This document shows, in pieces, positions 43,855 to 50,874 of a stretch of 57,457 bases of DNA. The stretch is taken from positions 1 through 57,457 of the forward strand of contig NZ_JAKEIP010000030.1 in the NCBI RefSeq assembly GCF_021474425.1. The letters are read 5' to 3'. Each line of letters opens with the position of its first letter. Position 1 is the stretch's first letter. This DNA is from Streptomyces muensis. Lineage in GTDB: Bacteria > Actinomycetota > Actinomycetes > Streptomycetales > Streptomycetaceae. The notes under the pieces are model-generated. The model ran no database searches. It was given only the letters and a program-made list of their open reading frames with translations, and was not told where the DNA came from. The position numbers and the translations under genes were made by a program.

Positions 43855-44244
43855 ATGCGCGTCGCGAACGGGTCGTACGACTGGTATCGCGACGCCGCCT
43901 TCAGGGCCCGCCGCTACTTCCGGCTCACCGAGACGCTACTGCTCGTCTCGGCCGTCCTCTCGCCCAGGAACGCCGAGGTGCCCGCCGTCCTGGGCGGCAT
44001 CGTCGTGGTGATCACCGGTCTGCGCTCCGTCTTCCCCTGGCAGGACGACTACCTGCGGTTCAGCGAGGCCGTCGAGGCGGAGCGCCGCCTGTACTACACG
44101 GCGGCGGAGCCCTACGCCGACCCCGCGACCCGGGACCGCGTGCTCGCCGCGAACGTCACCCACATCGAACAGCGGGAGATGGGCACGTGGGTGCAGATCT
44201 CCAGTCCCCGCACGGACGCCACCGGGAACAACCTGCTGCCATGA
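43855..44244 (+). CDS. DUF4231 membrane protein, frameshifted near its start
   Basis: The readable frame gives MRVANGSYDWYRDAAFRARR, a membrane segment (LTETLLLVSAVLSP and AVLGGIVVVITGLRSVF), then a helical cytoplasmic tail, matching the small DUF4231/SLATT-like membrane proteins of Streptomyces. The natural start appears to be ATG 43799 (GGGGGGAG before it), encoding MAQGSSSDEPVPTQDPAMR. That frame is lost because ATGCG is duplicated at 43850-43859: removing one copy joins PAMR directly to VANGSYDW. Translation could still begin at ATG 43855, though without a ribosome site. The first membrane region also looks short for the family. SLATT-like proteins are thought to be pore-forming or sensor proteins; function here is unknown. 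Confidence 0.65.
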   Translation: MRVANGSYDWYRDAAFRARRYFRLTETLLLVSAVLSPRNAEVPAVLGGIVVVITGLRSVFPWQDDYLRFSEAVEAERRLYYTAAEPYADPATRDRVLAANVTHIEQREMGTWVQISSPRTDATGNNLLP

Positions 44245-44258
44245 GCGCCGGGCGACCC

Positions 44259-44936
44259 TCAGGACTTCGCGCGTGCGTGGTACGAGCGCCGCGTGTGCTC
44301 GGTGTGCTCCCGCATCAGCTCGGTGGCGCGCCGCTCGTCCCGGTCGGTGATCGCGGCGATCATGCCCCGGTGCTCGATCCAGGACTGCTCTCCGCGCTGG
44401 CGGGCGACCGGCGTGTAGTACCAGCGGACCCGGCGGTCGACCTGGGCGGCCAGCTCGGCGAGCACGGTGTTGCCCGCGAGGTCCATGATCTTGGCGTGGA
44501 AACGGGCGTTGAGGGCGACGGCGGCGTCCACGTCATCGGCGGCGACGGCCTTCTCGCCCTCCGCGCACAGCTCCTCCAGGGCCGCGATGCCGGCCTTGTC
44601 GGCGTGGGCGGCGGCGAGCCGGGCGGCCTCGGCCTCCAACAGCGTACGGACGGTGAGGAGCTGGTCGGCCTCCTCCTCCGTCGGCTCGTGCACGAACGCG
44701 CCCTGCGCGGGGCGCAGATCGACCCAGCCCTCGGTGTTCAGCCGCTGCAGCGCCTCGCGCACCGGCTGCCGGGACACGCCGAGGTGACCGGCCAGTTCGC
44801 TCTCGACCAGGTGCTGGCCGGGCTGGAGGGCGCGGGTGGTGATGAGTTCGAGCAGCGCCTCGTAGACACGGTCGCGCAGCGGGCCGGGCCGTTCGAGCTT
44901 GGGCACCGCACCCTGCGGCAGTCCTGTCGACAACAT
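44259..44936 (-). CDS. GntR-family regulator with FCD ligand domain
   Basis: A 225-residue FadR-subfamily repressor. The winged helix spans about 20-85 (LRDRVYEALLELITTRALQPG, HLGVSRQPVREALQRL). The helical FCD domain follows, with the metal-binding residues visible in NARFHAKIMDLAG, EHRGMIAAI and REHTEHTRRSYH. AGGAGGGGG four bases before ATG 44936 decides the start. FCD regulators usually sense small carboxylates, so oxalate, formate or glyoxylate would fit the neighbourhood. A candidate site lies about 80 bp upstream, and related sequences lie in the two oxalate-linked divergent promoters at 16.5 and 47.9 kb. Confidence 0.9.
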   Translation of the reverse strand: MLSTGLPQGAVPKLERPGPLRDRVYEALLELITTRALQPGQHLVESELAGHLGVSRQPVREALQRLNTEGWVDLRPAQGAFVHEPTEEEADQLLTVRTLLEAEAARLAAAHADKAGIAALEELCAEGEKAVAADDVDAAVALNARFHAKIMDLAGNTVLAELAAQVDRRVRWYYTPVARQRGEQSWIEHRGMIAAITDRDERRATELMREHTEHTRRSYHARAKS

Positions 44937-45005
44937 CGGTCCCCCTCCTGGGCGAACGCCGGGCGACTGCGTCCGGTAGCCGGCCGTCACGGAAAGCCAG
45001 TATTG

Positions 45006-45028
45006 ATTGTCTTTCGTCTACAGTCTAC
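45006..45028. promoter_or_regulatory. Candidate GntR operator upstream of its own gene
   Basis: ATTGTCTTTCGTCTACAGT (45006-45024) followed by CTAC; GTCTAC is directly repeated around one A. The TCTACAGT core matches the minus strand of the 47883-47907 site (GTCTACAGTATGG) and resembles both arms of the 16535-16558 palindrome. Confidence 0.55.
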
Positions 45029-45108
45029 GGCGCACAAAGGCCAGGGAACCGAGGAGTTGGCCACGTCACACCCGCGTCAGGGACTGCCGAAGGCCCACGG
45101 CAGCACCG

Positions 45109-46047
45109 TCAGGGGCAGCGCACGACCTGCCCGGCGTACGACAGGTTCCCGCCGAACCCGAACAGCAGCACCGGGTCCCCGGTCGAGATCCGGCCCTGCT
45201 CCACGAGCTTGGAGAAGGCCAGCGGGATGCTCGCCGCCGAGGTGTTCCCGGACTCGGAGACATCGCGCGCGACGACGGCGTTGACCGCGCCGAGCTTGAG
45301 CGCGAGGGGCTCGATGATGCGCAGGTTGGCCTGGTGCAGGACGACGCCGGCGAGGTCCTCGGGTGCGAGACCGGCCCGTTCGCAGGCCCGGCGGGCGATG
45401 GCCGGCAGCTGTGTGGTCGCCCAGCGGTAGACGCTCTGCCCCTCCTGCGCGAACCGCGCGGGCTGCCCCTCGATGCGCACCGCGTGCCCCATCTCGGGCA
45501 CCGAACCCCACAGCACCGGCCCGACGCCGGCCTCGTCGGAGGCCTCCACGACGGCCGCGCCGGCTCCGTCGCCGACCAGCACACAGGTCGTACGGTCGCT
45601 CCAGTCGGTCACGTCAGACATCTTGTCCGCGCCGATCACCAGCGCCCGGGACGCGGCGCCCGCCCGGACGGCGTGGTCGGCTGTGGCCAGCGCGTGGGTG
45701 AATCCGGCGCAGACCACGTTGACGTCCATCGCGGCCGGCGAGGGGATGCCGATACGGGCCGCGACCCGGGCGGCCATGTTCGGGGAGCGGTCGATCGCGG
45801 TGGAGGTGGCGACCAGGACCAGGTCGATGTCGCCGGGTGCGAGACCGGCGCCGGCGAGCGCCTTCGCGGCGGCGTGGGCGGCCAGCTCGTCGACCGGCTC
45901 GTCGGGCCCGGCGATGTGGCGCGTACGGATGCCCACCCGGGATGTGATCCACTCGTCACTGGTGTCGACCATGCCCGCCAGGTCCTCGTTGGTGAGTACC
46001 TTGGCGGGCTGATAGTGGCCGACTGCGGCGATGCGCGAGCCGTTCAT
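45109..46047 (-). CDS. 3-oxoacyl-ACP synthase III (FabH-like)
   Basis: A 312-residue thiolase-fold condensing enzyme. The Cys-His-Asn triad is complete: Cys113 in NVVCAGFTHAL, His in GVVLHQANLRI near 240 and Asn in SESGNTSAAS near 270. The DTSDEWITSRVGIRTRHI start is typical FabH. GAGGGGATCA precedes ATG 46047. It is alone, without ACP or malonyl transferase genes, so it is not the housekeeping fabHDPF copy. Isolated KASIII paralogues in Streptomyces prime special fatty acids or make acyl transfers in secondary metabolism. Why it stands between an FCD regulator and an oxalate-type antiporter is unclear. Confidence 0.9.
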   Translation of the reverse strand: MNGSRIAAVGHYQPAKVLTNEDLAGMVDTSDEWITSRVGIRTRHIAGPDEPVDELAAHAAAKALAGAGLAPGDIDLVLVATSTAIDRSPNMAARVAARIGIPSPAAMDVNVVCAGFTHALATADHAVRAGAASRALVIGADKMSDVTDWSDRTTCVLVGDGAGAAVVEASDEAGVGPVLWGSVPEMGHAVRIEGQPARFAQEGQSVYRWATTQLPAIARRACERAGLAPEDLAGVVLHQANLRIIEPLALKLGAVNAVVARDVSESGNTSAASIPLAFSKLVEQGRISTGDPVLLFGFGGNLSYAGQVVRCP

Positions 46048-46207
46048 CGTTGGTGATCCCCTCGGGCCTCGGGTAGCGGGATTCACCAGTCTGATCAGTG
46101 ACTCACGGGTACGGGTGCAAGTGATGCCACAGGAATCGGGCGCCCGTCTTGTCAGCTTCCATCAGGCCCTCGGACGCCCGAACAACTCTCGAACACCTAC
46201 CCCGCGC

Positions 46208-46342
46208 CTACCCGGTGAACAGCTGCGTCGCCTTCTGTACGAGTTCGTAGAGCCCGTACGCGAGCGGTACTCCCACCCACACCCAGGCGAAGGCGATCAG
46301 CCCGCGGCGGCTCGGCGGGCCGCTACTGCTGCTGCTGGACAT
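46208..46342 (-). CDS. MFS transporter small subunit (44 residues)
   Basis: A tiny membrane protein: six serines, GPPSRRG, then one hydrophobic helix (LIAFAWVWVGVPLAYGLYELV) and a short QKATQLFTG tail. GGAGG seven bases before ATG 46342, a 20-bp overlap with the end of the antiporter gene and a clean TAG stop argue that it is real. Small single-helix proteins of this kind are encoded directly after OFA-family transporters in Streptomyces and are annotated as MFS transporter small subunit. It probably binds and stabilises the antiporter. The two antiporters at 21.8-24.6 kb have no such partner. Confidence 0.85.
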   Translation of the reverse strand: MSSSSSSGPPSRRGLIAFAWVWVGVPLAYGLYELVQKATQLFTG

Positions 46343-47732
46343 CCGCGGCCTCCTTCGCCTTGGACTGCTTCTCCGGCTGCTTCTCCGGACGATCCTCCGG
46401 CTGCTCCTCCGACGCCGGAACGGGGACGTGATGGCGCGGGTGGACGGGCCGGACGAGTTCGTTGGCGACGAAGCCGACGGCGAGCAGTCCGATCATGATG
46501 AACAGGGACAGGGTGTACAGGGACGAGCCGTCCTTGCCCGCCGCCTCCTGCCGGTCGGCGATCCAGTTCACGATCAGCGGTCCGAGGACGCCGGCCGTGG
46601 ACCAGGCGGTGAGCAGCCGCCCGTGGATGGCGCCGACCTGGTAGGTGCCGAAGAGGTCCTTCAGATAGGCGGGGATCGTCGCGAAGCCGCCGCCGTAGAA
46701 GGACAGGATCACCAGTGCGCACAGGATGAACAGCGGCTTCGAGGAGTCGCCGGCCAGCGCGATCAGGCCGTACATCAGCGCGCCCGCGCCCAGGTACAGC
46801 CGGTAGATGTTCTTCCGTCCGACCAGGTCGGAGGTCGACGACCAGCCGATCCGGCCCGCCATGTTGGCGGCCGACAGCAGGGCGACGAAGCCGGCGGCGG
46901 CCGAGACCGACACCGGGGTGGAGGTGTTCGCGAAGAAGTCCGTGATCATCGGCGCGGCCTTCTCCAGGATGCCGATGCCGGCGGTCACGTTCATGCAGAG
47001 CACGATCCACAGGCACCAGAACTGGGGTGTGCGGATGGCCTGGTTCGCCGATACCTGCGGGCCGGCGGGGAGTTGTCGCGCCCCCGCTGCGGCAGCCGAG
47101 GATTCAACACCGCCCCGCGCCTCAGGGGCGGCTCCCGGCACCCTGACCAGGAGCACGCCGAGCAGCATGAAGACGGCGTACGAGAGTCCGTGCACCAGGA
47201 AGGCCAGCGCGATCCCGGAGCTGTCGCTGCCGAACGACTCCAGCATCTGGGCCGACCATGGCGAGGCGATGAGCGCGCCGCCGCCGAAGCCCATGATGGC
47301 GATGCCGGTGGCCATGCCGGGCCGGTCCGGGAACCACTTGATCAACGTCGACACGGGCGAGATGTAGCCGATGCCGAGGCCGATGCCGCCGACGAAGCCG
47401 TAGCCGAGGACGATCAGCCAGTACTGCTCGGTCGCGGCGCCCAGCGCGGAGAGCAGGAAGCCGGACGAGAAGCAGATCAGGGCGACCGTCATGGCCCAGC
47501 GCGGTCCGTTGCGCTCCACCAGCGTGCCGCCGAACGCGGCCGACAGACCGAGCATGACGATGCCGAGCTGGAACGGCAGCGCGCTCTGGGTGCCGGTGAG
47601 GCCGAGGGCTTCTTCGAGCGGGGGCTTGAACACGCTCCAGGCGTAGGCCTGGCCGATGGAGAGATGTACGGCGAGAGCGGCGGGGGGAACCAGCCAGCGG
47701 CTCCAGCCCGGGGGTGCGACCGGTGGACTCAT
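46323..47732 (-). CDS. OFA-family (oxalate/formate antiporter type) MFS transporter
   Basis: A 469-residue 12-helix transporter. Its start (GWSRWLVPPAALAVHLSIGQAYAWSVF) and the loop IGYISPVSTLIKWFPDRPGMATG are typical of the OFA family, YhjX/OxlT branch. It is not a close copy of the two antiporters at 21.8-24.6 kb, lacking their N-terminal extension. A long central loop (about 200-240) is Ala/Gly-rich and the C-terminus is a Lys/Glu/Pro repeat (EEQPEDRPEKQPEKQSK). ATG 47732 was chosen. It is divergent from the panE-formate dehydrogenase operon over a 249-bp region with a putative GntR site, so it likely moves formate or oxalate. Confidence 0.88.
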   Translation of the reverse strand: MSPPVAPPGWSRWLVPPAALAVHLSIGQAYAWSVFKPPLEEALGLTGTQSALPFQLGIVMLGLSAAFGGTLVERNGPRWAMTVALICFSSGFLLSALGAATEQYWLIVLGYGFVGGIGLGIGYISPVSTLIKWFPDRPGMATGIAIMGFGGGALIASPWSAQMLESFGSDSSGIALAFLVHGLSYAVFMLLGVLLVRVPGAAPEARGGVESSAAAAGARQLPAGPQVSANQAIRTPQFWCLWIVLCMNVTAGIGILEKAAPMITDFFANTSTPVSVSAAAGFVALLSAANMAGRIGWSSTSDLVGRKNIYRLYLGAGALMYGLIALAGDSSKPLFILCALVILSFYGGGFATIPAYLKDLFGTYQVGAIHGRLLTAWSTAGVLGPLIVNWIADRQEAAGKDGSSLYTLSLFIMIGLLAVGFVANELVRPVHPRHHVPVPASEEQPEDRPEKQPEKQSKAKEAADVQQQQ

Positions 47733-47882
47733 GATCCCGAACGGTAGGGACGAAGCCGGGAGTTGAGAAGTCGGCGCGTCGACCGTATGCGGTGAGCGGT
47801 ATGCAGGGCGCGACGAACGGTCGAACGCTGTCCGGAAAGCCTTGCCGAACGCCGTGCGCGAACCCTTGCTGACCCCCCATCC

Positions 47883-47907
47883 ATACTGTAGACAATATTC
47901 AGTCGAC
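47883..47907. promoter_or_regulatory. Putative GntR site in the OFA/panE divergent promoter
   Basis: ATACTGTAGACAATATTCAGTCGAC. ACTGTAGACAAT (47885-47896) parallels ACTGTATGCAAT at 16551-16562 and the reverse complement of the site before the GntR gene (ACTGTAGACGAA). ACTG/CAGT repeats flank the centre. Note TATTC-GTCGAC also occurs at the 16.5-kb site. Confidence 0.6.
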
Positions 47908-47981
47908 GAGATTCGACCTGATCGGACGTTACTTCCCAGCCACCTCCGCGGTACTCCCTCGACCGAACGGAGCGTTCCGAA

Positions 47982-48953
47982 GTGAAAGTTGCAGTCCTCG
48001 GCGCCGGTGCGATCGGCGCCTACGTCGGAGCGGCGCTGCATCGCGCCGGCGCCGACGTGCACCTCATCGCCCGTGGACCGCATCTCGCGGCCATGAGGCG
48101 GCACGGGGTGCGGGTGCTCAGTCCGCGCGGCGACTTCACCGCCCGCGCCCACGCCACCGACGACCCGGCCGAAGTCGGCCCGGTCGACTATGTCTTCCTC
48201 GGTCTGAAGGCCAACTCGTACGCGGCGTGCGGGCCGCTCGTCGAGCCCCTTCTGCACGACGGCACGGCGGTCGTGGCCGCCCAGAACGGCATCCCCTGGT
48301 GGTACTTCCACCGGCACGGCGGCCCCCACGACGGCCACCGCGTCGAGAGCGTGGACCCCGGCGGCGCGGTCAGTGCGGTGCTCGCGCCCGAACGGGCCGT
48401 CGGCTGCGTCGTCTACGCCGCGACCGAACTCGAAGGCCCAGGAGTCGTACGGCACTTGGAAGGCACCCGGTTCTCCATCGGCGAACCCGACCGCAGCGTC
48501 TCCCGGCGCTGTCTCGCGCTCAGCGAGGCCATGGTGGCCGGCGGCCTGAAGTGCCCGGTGGAGCCCGACCTGCGCAACGACATCTGGCTCAAACTGCTCG
48601 GCAACATCTCCTTCAACCCGATCAGCGCGCTGGCCCGCGCCACCATGCGGCAGATGTGTCTGCACGGCGGCACCCGCAAGGTCATCGAGATCATGATGAC
48701 CGAGACGCTCGCGGTCGCCGAGGCCCTCGGCTGCGAGGTCGGCGTCTCCATCGAGCGCCGTCTCGCGGGCGCCGAGCGGGTCGGCGACCACCGCACCTCC
48801 ACGCTCCAGGACCTGGAGCGCGGCAAGCCGCTCGAACTCGACGTACTCCTCGCGGCGGTCGTCGAACTGGCGGAGATCACCGGCGTCCAGGTGCCCACCC
48901 TGCGCACCGTGCACGCCATCTCGGACCTGCTCGCGCTGAGGAGCGCCGCATGA
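47982..48953 (+). CDS. PanE/ApbA-family ketopantoate reductase-like protein (possible oxalyl-CoA reductase)
   Basis: A 323-residue NADPH-dependent reductase. The Rossmann motif VAVLGAGAIGAYVGAALHRAG occupies residues 3-23, followed by FLGLKANSYA, AAQNGIPWWYF and the C-terminal helical domain with KLLGNISFNPISALARATM, containing the catalytic Lys and Asn of the family. It begins with GTG 47982 and its stop overlaps the formate dehydrogenase ATG, so it is the first gene of that operon. Genuine pantothenate genes are absent. In Methylobacterium extorquens a PanE homologue, PanE2, was shown to be tied to oxalyl-CoA reduction to glyoxylate. In this oxalate/formate setting the same role is a reasonable inference. 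Confidence 0.85.
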   Translation: MKVAVLGAGAIGAYVGAALHRAGADVHLIARGPHLAAMRRHGVRVLSPRGDFTARAHATDDPAEVGPVDYVFLGLKANSYAACGPLVEPLLHDGTAVVAAQNGIPWWYFHRHGGPHDGHRVESVDPGGAVSAVLAPERAVGCVVYAATELEGPGVVRHLEGTRFSIGEPDRSVSRRCLALSEAMVAGGLKCPVEPDLRNDIWLKLLGNISFNPISALARATMRQMCLHGGTRKVIEIMMTETLAVAEALGCEVGVSIERRLAGAERVGDHRTSTLQDLERGKPLELDVLLAAVVELAEITGVQVPTLRTVHAISDLLALRSAA

Positions 48954-50869
48954 GGAAACGGCAACCGAAGAACTACACACGGCTGACGCACCCGCTCGTA
49001 CGCGACTCCCGCGACGAGCCGTTCCGGCAGGCGACCTGGGAGGAGGCGCTGACCCGCGCAGCCGAGGGCCTGGCCCGCAACCGGGGCGCCTTCGGCATGT
49101 TCTCCTGCGCCCGGGCCACGAACGAGATGAACTACGTGGCGCAGAAGTTCGCCCGGGTCGTCATGGGCACCAACAACGTCGACTCCTGCAACCGGACGTG
49201 TCACGCCCCGAGCGTCGCCGGCCTCTCCGCCGCCTTCGGATCTGGCGGCGGGACGTCGTCGTACGAGGAGATCGAGCACACCGACGTCATCGTGATGTGG
49301 GGCTCCAACGCCCGCTTCGCACACCCGATCTTCTTCCAGCACGTGCTGAAGGGGATCCGGGGCGGCGCCCGGATGTACGCCGTCGACCCGCGCCGCACCT
49401 CCACCGCCGAGTGGGCGGAGAGCTGGATGGGGCTGAACGTCGGCACCGACATCCCGATGGCGCACGCGATCGGCCGCGAGATCATCCACGCGGGCCTGGC
49501 GAACGAGGCGTTCATCGAGCGGGCGACCAGCGGCTTCGAGGAGTACAAGGCGCTGGTCGAGCCCTGGACGCTGTCGCTGGCCGAGAAGGTCACGGGCGTT
49601 CCGGCCGCCGCGATACGCGAGCTGGCGCACGCCTACGCCCGCGCCGAGCGCGCCCAGCTGTGCTGGACCCTCGGCATCACCGAGCACCACAACGGCACCG
49701 ACAACGTCCGCGCGCTGATCAACCTCTCCCTGCTGACGGGGCATGTGGGCCGCTACGGCAGCGGGCTCCAGCCCTTGCGCGGGCAGAACAACGTGCAGGG
49801 CGGCGGCGACATGGGCGCGATCCCCAACCGGCTGCCGGGCTTCCAGGACATCCTCGACCCCGACACCCGGCTGAAGTTCGAGTCGGCCTGGGACACCGTC
49901 ATCCAGCCGCACTACGGGCTCAACCTCACCGAGATGTTCGAGGCGATGGAGGAGGGCACGCTCAAGGCCGTGTACTGCATCGGCGAGAACCCGGCGCAGT
50001 CGGAGGCGGACAGCGAACAGGCCGTACGGCGGATGCGGCAGCTGGACTTCCTCGTCGTCCAGGACATCTTCCTGACCAGGACGGCCGAGCTGGCGGACGT
50101 CATCCTTCCGGCGACCGCCGGGTGGGCCGAGACCGACGGCACAACTACCAATAGTGAGCGGCGAGTTCAGCGCGTACGCCGGGCCGTCACCCCGCCCGGC
50201 GAGGCGCGCGAGGACATCGACATCATCTGCGAGCTGGCGGCACGGCTCGGCCACGACTGGAAGTACGCCGACGCCGAGGCCGTCTGGAACGAGCTCAGGT
50301 CGGTCTCGCCGGACCACTACGGGATGACGTACGACCGGCTGGAGGAGCACCAGGGCATCCAGTGGCCGTGCCCGAGCACCGACGAGCTCGAACCGACCTA
50401 CCTCCACGGCCGGTTGTGGGAGAAGGACCCGGCCGCACGCGGCATGCCGGCGCCGTTCGGGCTCGTCCAGCACGACCCGCCGGTCGACCTCACCGACGAG
50501 GAGTACCCGATCCGGCTCACCACCGGCAGGCGGCTCGACTCCTACAACACCGGTGTGCAGAGCGGCAGTTTCGCCTCCCCGCTGCGTCGCGGCGAGTACG
50601 TCGAGCTGTGCCCGGAGGACGCCGAGCGGTACGGGGTCGTGGTCGGCGAGGAGGTCCAGGTGACCTCGCGGCGCGGCTCGGTCGTCGCGCCGGTCTGGGT
50701 CGACACCGCGCTGCGGCCCGGGCTCGCCTTCATGACCATGCACTTTCCCGACGAGGTGGACACCAACCAGCTGACGATCGAGGCGAACTGCCCGATCGCG
50801 GGCACGGCGGAGTTCAAGGCGTCGGCGATCCGGATCGAGAAGCTCCCCGTCGCGACCATCGTGAGGTGA
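48950..50869 (+). CDS. Formate dehydrogenase catalytic (molybdopterin) part, lacking its N-terminal Fe-S domains
   Basis: A 639-residue molybdopterin oxidoreductase. The Mo-ligating Cys is in TCHAPSVAGL (Cys84), the place where formate dehydrogenases carry Sec or Cys. MoCo-binding stretches follow: VIVMWGSNARFAHP, RMYAVDPRRT, GQNNVQGGGDMGAIPN, and the C-terminal dinucleotide domain (RLTTGRRLDSYNTGVQSG, NCPIAGTAEFKASAIRI). The protein starts KNYTRLTHPLVRDSRDEP, a point that in ordinary NAD-dependent enzymes follows the Fe-S domains. Those domains are encoded separately at 52695-53555, ending exactly where this one begins. ATG 48950 overlaps panE. Reaction: formate to CO2 with electrons passed through Fe-S clusters to NAD. 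Confidence 0.92.
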   Translation: MRKRQPKNYTRLTHPLVRDSRDEPFRQATWEEALTRAAEGLARNRGAFGMFSCARATNEMNYVAQKFARVVMGTNNVDSCNRTCHAPSVAGLSAAFGSGGGTSSYEEIEHTDVIVMWGSNARFAHPIFFQHVLKGIRGGARMYAVDPRRTSTAEWAESWMGLNVGTDIPMAHAIGREIIHAGLANEAFIERATSGFEEYKALVEPWTLSLAEKVTGVPAAAIRELAHAYARAERAQLCWTLGITEHHNGTDNVRALINLSLLTGHVGRYGSGLQPLRGQNNVQGGGDMGAIPNRLPGFQDILDPDTRLKFESAWDTVIQPHYGLNLTEMFEAMEEGTLKAVYCIGENPAQSEADSEQAVRRMRQLDFLVVQDIFLTRTAELADVILPATAGWAETDGTTTNSERRVQRVRRAVTPPGEAREDIDIICELAARLGHDWKYADAEAVWNELRSVSPDHYGMTYDRLEEHQGIQWPCPSTDELEPTYLHGRLWEKDPAARGMPAPFGLVQHDPPVDLTDEEYPIRLTTGRRLDSYNTGVQSGSFASPLRRGEYVELCPEDAERYGVVVGEEVQVTSRRGSVVAPVWVDTALRPGLAFMTMHFPDEVDTNQLTIEANCPIAGTAEFKASAIRIEKLPVATIVR

Positions 50870-50874
50870 CGTAA

